DNA of 64,000 nucleotides, from the NCBI GenBank assembly GCA_035555595.1, contig DATMGK010000099.1, positions 35,532 through 99,531 of the forward strand, read 5' to 3'. Origin of the DNA: Croceibacterium_A sp035555595. Its GTDB lineage: Bacteria > Pseudomonadota > Alphaproteobacteria > Sphingomonadales > Sphingomonadaceae. The translations under genes were made by a program, and so were the position numbers. The notes below the pieces were generated by a model, which made no database searches, was not told the origin of the DNA, and saw nothing but the letters and a program-made list of their open reading frames with translations. Below, one piece after another: positions 40,303 to 47,779 of this stretch. Position 1 is the stretch's first letter. Each line of letters starts with the position of its first letter.

Positions 40303-41424
40303 ATGAGGATAGCCATACTGCGGGAACGGGCCGCCGGGGAAAAACGCGTAGCCGCAACACCCGAAACCGTTCGAAAATTCATTGCGCTGGGGGCCACGGT
40401 CGCGGTTGAACGCGGCGCGGGCGAAACCGCCGCCATCACGGATTCCTCGTTTGAGGAAGCGGGGGCGGAACTGGGCGATGCCTCTGCCGTCGTTGGGGGT
40501 GCGGATATCGTGCTGGCCGTGCAGGCGCCCGATCCTTCCGCGCTGGCAGGCGCTTCCGCTGGGGCCTGGGTCGCGGCGACTTTCAATCCGTTCGGGGATA
40601 AAGATCGCGTGGCGGCCTATGCCGCCGCCGGTCTCGAAGCGCTGGCGATGGAATTCATGCCGCGCATCACCCGCGCGCAGAGCATGGACGTGCTGTCCAG
40701 CCAGTCGAACCTTTCCGGCTACAAGGCGGTGATCGCCGCCGCAGACGAATATGGCCGCGCCTTCCCTATGATGATGACGGCGGCCGGCACGGTTTCAGCC
40801 GCCAAAGTGTTCGTCATGGGCGTCGGTGTCGCCGGTCTTCAGGCCATTGCCACCGCCCGGCGGCTGGGGGCGCAGGTTTCTGCCACTGACGTGCGCAGCG
40901 CGACGAAGGAACAGATCCAGTCGCTCGGCGCGAAGCCGATCTTCGTAGAAAGCGTTGCGGGTATCGAGGGTGAGGGCAGCGGCGGCTATGCCACCGAAAT
41001 GTCCGAGGAATACCAGAAGGCGCAGGCTGAACTGGTTTCCAGCCACATCGCCAAGCAGGATCTCGTCATCACCACCGCGCTAATTCCCGGTCGGGCCGCA
41101 CCTCGCCTGATCACGGACGCGCAGATCGCCACGATGCGGGCGGGCAGCGTGATCTTCGATCTTGCGGTGGCTCAGGGCGGCAACGTCGAAGGCAGTGTGG
41201 CGGATCAGGTGGTTGAACGCCATGGCGTGAAGATCATGGGCTATTCCAACACGCCCGCCCATCTCGCCGCAGATGCTTCCGCGCTTTACTCGCGCAATCT
41301 CTTCAACTTCCTCTCGGCCTTCTGGGACAAGGAACAGGGCAAGCCTGTTCTGGACGAGGAAATCGGCGATGCCGTGCGGCTGACGCGCGGCGGGGAAGTT
41401 GTGAACGAAAGGCTCCTGGGATGA
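40303..41424 (+). CDS. pntAA: NAD(P) transhydrogenase subunit alpha, part 1 (NAD(H)-binding)
   Basis: This 373-residue soluble domain I of the proton-translocating transhydrogenase binds NAD(H). It starts MRIAILRERAAGEKRVAATPETV, contains SMDVLSSQSNLSGYKAVIAAADEYGRAFPM and the Rossmann segment KVFVMGVGVAGLQAIATARRLGAQV, and ends with YSNTPAHLAADASALYSRNLFNFLS. The complex moves hydride from NADH to NADP+ with proton import. The ATG at 40303 has a G-rich Shine-Dalgarno. Its stop overlaps the inserted VOC gene by 4 nt. Alphaproteobacterial pnt genes usually have alpha split in two, as here. Confidence 0.95.
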   Translation: MRIAILRERAAGEKRVAATPETVRKFIALGATVAVERGAGETAAITDSSFEEAGAELGDASAVVGGADIVLAVQAPDPSALAGASAGAWVAATFNPFGDKDRVAAYAAAGLEALAMEFMPRITRAQSMDVLSSQSNLSGYKAVIAAADEYGRAFPMMMTAAGTVSAAKVFVMGVGVAGLQAIATARRLGAQVSATDVRSATKEQIQSLGAKPIFVESVAGIEGEGSGGYATEMSEEYQKAQAELVSSHIAKQDLVITTALIPGRAAPRLITDAQIATMRAGSVIFDLAVAQGGNVEGSVADQVVERHGVKIMGYSNTPAHLAADASALYSRNLFNFLSAFWDKEQGKPVLDEEIGDAVRLTRGGEVVNERLLG

Positions 41425-41924
41425 AAACCAAGGTATCGCATATCTCGCTGGCATTCGTGGCACTGGCTCTGGCGGTCGGCGCCCCCGCTGCGGCAGAGAC
41501 GCAGAAAGCGGCCGAGGGCCTCGAGTTCAACCATTTGTACATGGCGATCTCGGTGCAGGACATCGATGCCGTCAGCGCCTTCTATGTCGAAAAGCTCGGT
41601 TTCAAACTGGAGAAGGAAGCTTCTCTGGGCGACGCCGTTCAGTTCCGCTGGTTCACCAACGGCACGTCGCGGGTTGAATTGATCCGGATGGCCGGTTCGG
41701 AGGCTGGCCCTGCGCGCCAGACGCCTCCGGGCCATCTGGGGGTTCAGGGGTTCAGCCACCTCGCGCTGGAAACGCCTGATATCGTCGCCACCAAGGCCGC
41801 GCTTGCGGCAAAGGGTGTGACGCCGATCGTCGACATCTCCGATCTCCCGCCGCTCGGCATCAAGGCGATGTTTATCGCCGATCCGGAAGGCAACCCGATC
41901 GAAATCGTGCAACGGTTGCCGTAA
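41421..41924 (+). CDS. Exported VOC/glyoxalase-fold protein inside the pnt operon
   Basis: This 167-residue protein has a clear signal peptide (MKTKVSHISLAFVALALAVG, cleavage near AAA-ET) followed by a VOC domain: FNHLYMAISVQDIDAVSAFYVEKLGFKLEKE, VQFRWFTNGTSRVELIRM, GVQGFSHLALETPDIVATKAALAAKGV and MFIADPEGNPIEIVQRLP. His and Glu ligand positions (HLYM, VELI, HLAL, IEIV) of a metal site appear intact. It is translationally nested: ATGA overlap with pntAA and a one-base overlap (TAATG) with pntAB. VOC proteins are nearly always cytoplasmic, and this position between transhydrogenase subunits is unusual. Function unknown. Confidence 0.88.
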   Translation: MKTKVSHISLAFVALALAVGAPAAAETQKAAEGLEFNHLYMAISVQDIDAVSAFYVEKLGFKLEKEASLGDAVQFRWFTNGTSRVELIRMAGSEAGPARQTPPGHLGVQGFSHLALETPDIVATKAALAAKGVTPIVDISDLPPLGIKAMFIADPEGNPIEIVQRLP

Positions 41925-42208
41925 TGGACTTCATCACCATCCTCTCGATCTTCGTGCTGGCCTGCTTCGTGGGTTATTACGTGGTCTGGTCGGTCACCCC
42001 GGCGCTTCACACGCCGTTGATGGCGGTGACGAACGCCATTTCCAGCGTGATCATCGTCGGTGCGCTTATCGCGGCCGCCGCATCGGGTAACGCTGTTGCC
42101 AAGTGGCTGGGCCTTGCCGGTGTCGTGCTGGCCAGCGTCAACATCTTCGGTGGCTTCGCGGTCACTGAACGTATGCTGGCGATGTACAAGAAGAAGGACC
42201 GCAAGTGA
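41924..42208 (+). CDS. pntAB: NAD(P) transhydrogenase subunit alpha, part 2 (membrane)
   Basis: This 94-residue membrane protein with three helices forms the first part of transhydrogenase domain II: MDFITILSIFVLACFVGYYVVW, TPALHTPLMAVTNAISSVIIVGALI, LASVNIFGGFAVTERMLAMYKKK. The segment S-VTPALHTPLM-x-VTNAIS is the family hallmark. It overlaps the upstream VOC gene by one base and pntB by one or four bases. Confidence 0.95.
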   Translation: MDFITILSIFVLACFVGYYVVWSVTPALHTPLMAVTNAISSVIIVGALIAAAASGNAVAKWLGLAGVVLASVNIFGGFAVTERMLAMYKKKDRK

Positions 42209-43644
42209 TGGCCGGCGCATCGGAAGTCGCCGCGCATGCGGCCGTGAACCCGTGGGTGGCGTTCGCCTACCTCGTTTCCGGCGTCCTGTTCATCCTCGCC
42301 CTGCGTGGCCTGTCTTCGCCCGCAAGCAGCCGAACGGGCAATCGCTTCGGCATGGCGGGTATGCTGATCGCCGTGGTGACTACGCTGGTCACGCACGAGA
42401 TTGCCAGCCTGCCCGAGATTCTCGGTGCTATAGTGGTCGGCGGTGTGATCGGCTTCGTGATTGCCCGGCGGATCGCAATGACGGCGATGCCGCAACTGGT
42501 CGCAGCATTCCACTCGCTCGTCGGCCTCGCCGCTGTGGTCGTGGCGATGGCGGCGTTCTTCGATCCCATTGCGTTCGAGATCGCGGACGCGGCAGGCGCC
42601 ATTCATGGCGCGGCACGGGTGGAGATGGTGCTGGGCGCCGCGATCGGCGCGATCACTTTCTCCGGCTCGGTCATCGCTTTTGCCAAGCTGAATGGGAATA
42701 TGAGCGGATCGCCGATCCTGCTGCCCGGTCGGCACCTGATCAATCTGGCGGTGCTGCTCGCCATCGCGTTCTTCACTTTCGGCTTCTGGCACAGCCAGGC
42801 GCCGATGGATTTCTGGATCGTGGTCGGTTTGGCGTTCCTGATCGGTTTCCTGCTGATCATCCCCATCGGCGGGGCGGACATGCCGGTCGTGGTGTCGATG
42901 CTGAACAGCTATTCCGGCTGGGCGGCTGCGGCGATGGGGTTCACCCTGTCGAACAGCGCGATGATCATCACCGGCGCGCTGGTCGGCAGTTCGGGTGCAA
43001 TCCTCAGCTACATCATGTGCCGGGCGATGAACCGCAGCTTCATCAGCGTGATCGCGGGTGGTTTCGGTGCGGAAGCTGGTGGCGGAGCCGATGGCGGCCC
43101 GAAGGAACAGCGCCCCTACAAGCAGGGCAGCGCGGAAGACGCAGCCTTCATGCTGAAGCAGGCGGAAAACGTCATCGTCATCCCCGGCTACGGCATGGCG
43201 GTGGCGCAGGCTCAGCACGCGCTGCGCGAAATGGGCGACCTGCTGAAGGCAGAGGGCGTCAATGTAAAATACGCCATCCACCCCGTGGCCGGGCGTATGC
43301 CGGGGCACATGAACGTGCTGCTGGCCGAAGCGAACGTGCCTTATGACGAGGTGTTCGAGCTGGAGGACATCAACAGCGAGTTCGCTCAGGCGGACGTGGC
43401 GTTCATCATCGGGGCGAACGACGTGGTCAATCCGGCGGCGAAGACCGACAAGTCCAGCCCGATCTACGGCATGCCCGTGTTTGACGTGGACAAGGCCAAG
43501 ACGGTCATGTTCATCAAGCGTTCGATGGGCGGCGTGGGCTATGCCGGCGTGGACAACGACGTGTTCTATCTCGACCAGACGATGATGCTGCTCTCCGACG
43601 CCAAGAAAATGGTCGAGGAGATCAACAAGGCTCTGGCGCATTGA
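42208..43644 (+). CDS. pntB: NAD(P) transhydrogenase subunit beta
   Basis: This 478-residue protein has the nine-helix membrane part of domain II, followed by the NADP(H)-binding domain III. The membrane part includes MLIAVVTTLVTHEIASLPEIL, FHSLVGLAAVVVAMAAFF, and GADMPVVVSMLNSYSGWAAAAMGF. Domain III includes NVIVIPGYGMAVAQAQHALREMGDLLK, GRMPGHMNVLLAEANVPYDEV, VAFIIGANDVVNPAAKTD, and FIKRSMGGVGYAGVDNDVFY. All conserved segments are present, so the pump should be functional. The ATG at 42208 overlaps the pntAB TGA (TGATG); a GTG just before it is an alternative. Confidence 0.96.
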   Translation: MAGASEVAAHAAVNPWVAFAYLVSGVLFILALRGLSSPASSRTGNRFGMAGMLIAVVTTLVTHEIASLPEILGAIVVGGVIGFVIARRIAMTAMPQLVAAFHSLVGLAAVVVAMAAFFDPIAFEIADAAGAIHGAARVEMVLGAAIGAITFSGSVIAFAKLNGNMSGSPILLPGRHLINLAVLLAIAFFTFGFWHSQAPMDFWIVVGLAFLIGFLLIIPIGGADMPVVVSMLNSYSGWAAAAMGFTLSNSAMIITGALVGSSGAILSYIMCRAMNRSFISVIAGGFGAEAGGGADGGPKEQRPYKQGSAEDAAFMLKQAENVIVIPGYGMAVAQAQHALREMGDLLKAEGVNVKYAIHPVAGRMPGHMNVLLAEANVPYDEVFELEDINSEFAQADVAFIIGANDVVNPAAKTDKSSPIYGMPVFDVDKAKTVMFIKRSMGGVGYAGVDNDVFYLDQTMMLLSDAKKMVEEINKALAH

Positions 43645-43714
43645 GCGTGGGCGGATAACCTGACGTTCATGATTTCGCCCGCATTTCTGGCTGGCAACAT
43701 AGGGAATTGAACGT

Positions 43715-44407
43715 TTGCGAAAGCTGGGGCTGATCGGTGGAATAAGCTGGGCGTCGACCCGCTCCTACTATGAATACATCAACCGTATCGTGCAGCGCGC
43801 GCACCCGCATGGGAGCGCGCCGCTGCTGATCGAAAGCCTCGACTTTTCGCAGCTATACGCGCTGAAGGACGAAGCCGACTGGGATCGTGCGACCGAGGTC
43901 CTGATCGCGTCGGCACAACGGCTCGAAGCGGCGGGGGCGGGTGCGCTCGTGATCTGCGCCAATTCCATGCACCGCGTCTATGACAAGGTGACGGAAGCCG
44001 TGGGCGTTCCTATCCTGCACATTGCCGAATGCGTTGGCGAACGCATGGGCGCCGACAAGGTGGAACGCGCCGCTATATTCGGCACCAGCAACGTGATGAC
44101 GGAAAGCTTCTATCGCCGCCGTCTGGTCGCGCACGGGGTGGATCTGCTGCCGCCGGACATGAACAATGTCGAGGCGTTGGACCGGATCATCTATGATGAA
44201 CTGGTGTTCGGCAAAGTGACCCGTGATGCCGAACGCGCGTTGAAGACGATGATCACGGTGAAGGAACAGGACGGGGCGGACGCTATCGTGCTCGCCTGCA
44301 CGGAACTGGAAATGATCGTCGATGTCGATGCCAATGTGCTGCCGATCTATGACAGCACCCGCATCCATGCGGAAAAGGCAGCGTCGTGGATACTGGGCAC
44401 GGATTGA
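43715..44407 (+). CDS. Aspartate/glutamate racemase family protein
   Basis: This 230-residue cofactor-independent racemase of the YgeA type starts with TTG (AGGGA Shine-Dalgarno nine bases before). It begins MRKLGLIGGISWASTRSYYEYINRIV, has the first catalytic Cys in LVICANSMHRVYD and the second in AIVLACTELEMIV, plus FGTSNVMTESFYRR between. Both Cys of the two-base mechanism are present. The substrate could be aspartate or a broader range. It is a single gene after the pnt operon and before dgt. Confidence 0.9.
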   Translation: MRKLGLIGGISWASTRSYYEYINRIVQRAHPHGSAPLLIESLDFSQLYALKDEADWDRATEVLIASAQRLEAAGAGALVICANSMHRVYDKVTEAVGVPILHIAECVGERMGADKVERAAIFGTSNVMTESFYRRRLVAHGVDLLPPDMNNVEALDRIIYDELVFGKVTRDAERALKTMITVKEQDGADAIVLACTELEMIVDVDANVLPIYDSTRIHAEKAASWILGTD

Positions 44408-44464
44408 CAGACTTCCCTCGCGCTGCGGTTGTAAACCATTCCATCACCGCCTAGCTGACGCGCC

Positions 44465-45625
44465 ATGTCCCGCGCGCCCTATGCCGCCGATCCCGCCAAA
44501 TCGCGCGGCCGAGAGTTCGATCAGGGGAAGGGCGGCAATCGCGGCCCGCGTGGGGAATTCCAGCGTGACCGCGATCGGATCATCCATTCGATCGCTTTCC
44601 GCAGGCTTGCGGGCAAGACGCAGGTGTTCATCGCCCCCGATGGCGATCATTTTCGCGTTCGGCTGACGCACAGTCTGGAAGTGGCCCAGATCGGCCGGGT
44701 CATCGCACGCGCGATGGGGTTGGATGAGGATCTGACAGAGGCCCTGTGCCTCGCCCACGATATCGGGCATCCGCCGTTCGGCCATGCGGGTGAAAAAGCG
44801 CTGGATGCCGCACTGGAACGGCATGGCGGCTTTGACCACAACGCCCAGTGCCTGCGCACCCTGATGCGGCTCGATAGCCCCTATTGCGGGTTTCCGGGTC
44901 TGAATCTCAGTTGGGAATTGCTGGAGGGTTTGGCCAAGCACAACGGGCCGGTCGAACATCCGGGCTGGGCACTGGCCGAACTCGACGCCGCCTTTCCGCT
45001 CGATCTGCCGCGCTGGCCCTCGCTGGAAGCGCAAGTGGCCGCGCTGGCTGATGATATCGCCTACGACAATCACGACATTGATGATGGCTTGCGGTCGGGG
45101 TTCCTCCAGCTCGACCAGTTGCTCGAACTTGATTTCGTGGCAGAGACATGGCGCGGGGTGGAACGCCGCTTCCCTTCTGCCCATCGGGAAACCCTGTTGC
45201 GTGAACTGGTGCGCGAACAGATCGGTATCATGGTCAACGACCTGCTCCAGACCACGCAGGCGAATCTTGCCGGTATCGATTCTATCGAGGACGTGCGCGG
45301 GGCGGGACGAGTGCTGGCTGCCTTCTCTCCGGACATGGCCGCGCAGGAGCGGGAACTGAAGCGCTTCCTCTACCGCAACCTCTATTATCATGACGAGCAG
45401 AAGGCGACGGCCGAGCGTGCCCGCCATGTGGTCGCACGGCTTTATGCCGCCTATCATCAGCAGCCCGATCTGCTGCCTGACGGATGGATCGGTAGCTTGC
45501 CGGCCGAGGAGCCTGCGCGCAGCCGCCACATCGCCGATTTCATTGCCGGCATGACTGATCGCTACGCCATTGAAAGCTATCGCCGGATATTCCGGGAGAC
45601 GCCGCGAGGCTTGTCGAATGTCTGA
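44465..45625 (+). CDS. dgt: Deoxyguanosinetriphosphate triphosphohydrolase-like HD enzyme
   Basis: This 386-residue dGTPase-family enzyme splits dNTP into deoxynucleoside and triphosphate. It shows RGEFQRDRDRIIHSIAFRRLAGKTQVF at the N-terminus, the HD motif H...HD...D over RLTHSLEVAQIGRVI, LCLAHDIGHPPFGHAGEKAL and DDIAYDNHDIDDGLRSG. The helical C-terminus has RFLYRNLYYHDEQ. The type is the short alphaproteobacterial one (dGTPase-like, type 2). The last eight bases overlap the start of the following NAD(P)-binding gene. Confidence 0.93.
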   Translation: MSRAPYAADPAKSRGREFDQGKGGNRGPRGEFQRDRDRIIHSIAFRRLAGKTQVFIAPDGDHFRVRLTHSLEVAQIGRVIARAMGLDEDLTEALCLAHDIGHPPFGHAGEKALDAALERHGGFDHNAQCLRTLMRLDSPYCGFPGLNLSWELLEGLAKHNGPVEHPGWALAELDAAFPLDLPRWPSLEAQVAALADDIAYDNHDIDDGLRSGFLQLDQLLELDFVAETWRGVERRFPSAHRETLLRELVREQIGIMVNDLLQTTQANLAGIDSIEDVRGAGRVLAAFSPDMAAQERELKRFLYRNLYYHDEQKATAERARHVVARLYAAYHQQPDLLPDGWIGSLPAEEPARSRHIADFIAGMTDRYAIESYRRIFRETPRGLSNV

Positions 45626-46331
45626 ACCCCGCCGGATACTTTTAGCTGGCGCGACGGGTCTTGTCGGGCAGCGCGTGATGGAGGCGGCAGTGGGCTGCTC
45701 GTCGCTGAGGCTCGTTGCGCTGAGCCGCCGGGAGGCGCCGATGCCACCCGGCGCGAAAATGGAAATGTTGGTTGCCGATCCCCCGCACTGGAAGGAAGCA
45801 GTTGCGGCCATCGCGCCGGAGGCGGTGATCTGCGCGCTTGGCACCACCTGGCGCAAGGCTGGCAGCGAGGAAGCCTTTCGCGCGGTCGATCAGGATCTGG
45901 TGCTCAGCCTTGCCCGCTCTGCGAAAGAAGCAGGAGCGAAAACCTTCGTGCTCGTCTCCTCGACGGGCGCAGACCTTGCGGCAAAGGCGTTCTACCTGCG
46001 CGTCAAGGCTGAGGTGGAGGCGGAGGTGGCCCGCATAGGGTTCGATCGGCTGGACATCCTGCGTCCCGGCCTCCTGCGTGGTCAGCGGGGTGGGGACCGA
46101 CGCTGGCTGGAGAGACTAGGGATTCTCGTCAGTCCATTGACGGACCAGTTGCTCCACGGTCGTCGGAGACCTTACCGCTCGATCGATGCGGGCACGGTCG
46201 CCGCTGCCGCTTTGCAATGTTCGCTGGAAAAAGCGCGGGGGCGTTTCGTGCATGACAACGACGCGCTGATGCGTCTCGTCCGTCGTTTTGAAAGTGCATC
46301 TTCCCCAACGGACAGCGCCCGCCGACCTTAG
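45618..46331 (+). CDS. NAD(P)H-binding Rossmann protein (HTATIP2-like)
   Basis: This 237-residue atypical SDR/NAD(P)-binding protein begins MSEPRRILLAGATGLVGQRVMEAA (G-A-T-G-L-V-G nucleotide loop), has VICALGTTWRKAGSEEAFRAVDQDLVLSLARSAKEAGAKTFVLVSSTGAD and FDRLDILRPGLLRGQRGGDRRWLE. This layout is that of the TIP30/HTATIP2-like oxidoreductases. It overlaps dgt by 8 nt. The substrate is unknown. Confidence 0.85.
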   Translation: MSEPRRILLAGATGLVGQRVMEAAVGCSSLRLVALSRREAPMPPGAKMEMLVADPPHWKEAVAAIAPEAVICALGTTWRKAGSEEAFRAVDQDLVLSLARSAKEAGAKTFVLVSSTGADLAAKAFYLRVKAEVEAEVARIGFDRLDILRPGLLRGQRGGDRRWLERLGILVSPLTDQLLHGRRRPYRSIDAGTVAAAALQCSLEKARGRFVHDNDALMRLVRRFESASSPTDSARRP

Positions 46332-46368
46332 CCGACGGGCACCTTGCGACCCTGCGGTAAAAGCCTGC

Positions 46369-46497
46369 TTAAAGCGCTTCTTCGCCAGCTTTACCGACCG
46401 ATTCGATGTCTTTGCCAGCACCCTTAACGGTGTTGCACGCCGTGGCCGTCAGAGTCAGAGCAGCGAGTCCGAAGGCCAGGAATAGTTTGCGAACCAT
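46369..46497 (-). CDS. Entericidin A/B family small lipoprotein
   Basis: This 42-residue peptide was found by direct translation: MVRKLFLAFGLAALTLTATA then CNTVKGAGKDIESVGKAGEE. The Cys after a hydrophobic leader and the C-N-T-V-x-G-(A/M)-G-x-D-(I/V) run are the entericidin signature. E. coli entericidin B is a small membrane lipoprotein linked to stationary-phase lysis and entericidin A is its antidote; related single copies in alphaproteobacteria have no proven toxic role. No second copy is adjacent. It is convergent with the preceding oxidoreductase gene. Confidence 0.88.
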   Translation of the reverse strand: MVRKLFLAFGLAALTLTATACNTVKGAGKDIESVGKAGEEAL

Positions 46498-46548
46498 CGT
46501 TCAATCCTCCTCGAATGAGTAATCGAAGGAAAAACTGACGTGTAAACC

Positions 46549-47466
46549 TTACGTTCCCTCAGTTGGCGCGACAGGGCGGCCAACCCGGCGCGCCAGCACA
46601 TGCTCTCGCCATGCGATGACCAGCCCGGCGACGACAATCAGCGGAACGCCCAGCCAGGTGCTGGCTGTCGGCAGCGATCCGAAAAGCAGCCAGCCATACA
46701 GTGTGGCCCAGAACAGTGCGGAATAATCCATCACGATCACGCTCGCGACCGCGCCAAATCTCAGCGCGGCGGTCAGCAGTAATTGCCCCAGTGCGCCCGT
46801 AAGCCCGATGCCGATGAGCAGTGCCCATTCGAACGGATCATGCCGCGTGCCGACAAAGGGCAGGGCCAGCGCAGTTAGAGGGGCGCTGAACAGCGCGAAG
46901 TAGAAGACGATGGTCAGCGGCTTCTCAGTCCGGTTGAGATCGGCGATCTGGATGGAGATCAGGGCAACCATGAATGCGCCGCCCAGCCCGACCAGGGCCC
47001 CGAACAGCGGAATGTGCCCCCCGCCGGGCTGCGCGATCACCAGTACTCCGGCAAAGCCCAGCGCGACGGCCGACCAGCGCCAGATGCCGACTTTCTCCTT
47101 CAGCAGCAGCGTGGATAGAATCACGGCCCAGATTGGCGCGGTGAACCCCATCGTGGTCGCCTCCGCCAGTGGCAGCAAGATCACCGCCCCGAAGTTCAGC
47201 ACCATGCCGATAGAACCGTACATGCCCCGGATCAGGTGCGTGCCCGGCCGTTTCGTCGCCAGCGCATGTATGCCGGTGGTCGCCATGACCCAGGCGAGGG
47301 CGATGGGCAGGGTGATGAACTGGCGCCAGAACATGATCTCCAGCAGATGGATTTCATGGTCCGATGCCAGTTTGATCAGGGCCGACATCGTCGCCAGCGC
47401 ACCGATCGCGCCCAGCCGGATCGCCAGCGCGAGCGATGGGCGATGGCGGGATGTGTCGGCTTTCAT
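46549..47466 (-). CDS. EamA-family (DMT superfamily) transporter
   Basis: This 305-residue protein has about ten hydrophobic helices in two EamA repeats (first: LGAIGALATMSALIKLASDHEIHLLEIMFWRQ to LKEKVGIWRWSAVALGFAGVLVIAQPGG; second: GLGGAFMVALISIQIADL to SLPTASTWLGVPLIVVAGLVIAW). EamA proteins export or import small metabolites. PLAEATTMGFTAPIWAVIL and LLKEKV follow the usual EamA pattern. A second EamA gene is found at 50853, of similar pattern. Confidence 0.88.
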   Translation of the reverse strand: MKADTSRHRPSLALAIRLGAIGALATMSALIKLASDHEIHLLEIMFWRQFITLPIALAWVMATTGIHALATKRPGTHLIRGMYGSIGMVLNFGAVILLPLAEATTMGFTAPIWAVILSTLLLKEKVGIWRWSAVALGFAGVLVIAQPGGGHIPLFGALVGLGGAFMVALISIQIADLNRTEKPLTIVFYFALFSAPLTALALPFVGTRHDPFEWALLIGIGLTGALGQLLLTAALRFGAVASVIVMDYSALFWATLYGWLLFGSLPTASTWLGVPLIVVAGLVIAWREHVLARRVGRPVAPTEGT

Positions 47467-47543
47467 GGCGCCGCCATAGGGGGATGGGCGGGACGATCAA
47501 GCAGCGGTTGCCGCCGGGCGGGGAGCTTCCCATATCCGCGCCC

Positions 47544-47774
47544 ATGCACGAGCCGGAGTTTCTGCTGTTCGCCAGTGACGCCACCTTGTTTGGTATTGGC
47601 GGGGCGGTTCTTGTCCTGCTTTCAGTCGGGGCGTGGCTGGGCGAACGGCGCCGCAATCAGCGTACCATCATCGATTCCGTTGGCTGGATGCCGTGGGGCA
47701 CACTTTCGATAGCAGCCTCTTTTATCGGCCTGCTGATGCTGATCATGGCCGCGATGGGCTGGCTTCGCGGCTAG
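47544..47774 (+). CDS. Small two-helix membrane protein
   Basis: This 76-residue protein has two hydrophobic segments (GIGGAVLVLLSVGAWLGERRR and LSIAASFIGLLMLIMAAMGW) with a positive loop between (ERRRNQRT), so it is probably inserted as a hairpin. I do not recognise a family. It is convergent with cpaF, leaving 5 bp between the stops. A longer start at 47484 is possible. Confidence 0.6.
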   Translation: MHEPEFLLFASDATLFGIGGAVLVLLSVGAWLGERRRNQRTIIDSVGWMPWGTLSIAASFIGLLMLIMAAMGWLRG

Positions 47775-47779
47775 ATACC

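Noticed and set aside
42007..43641. 544-codon minus-strand open frame over pntB
   Set aside because: It is antisense to pntB with all transhydrogenase motifs; the product is His/Arg/Asp-rich with no fold.
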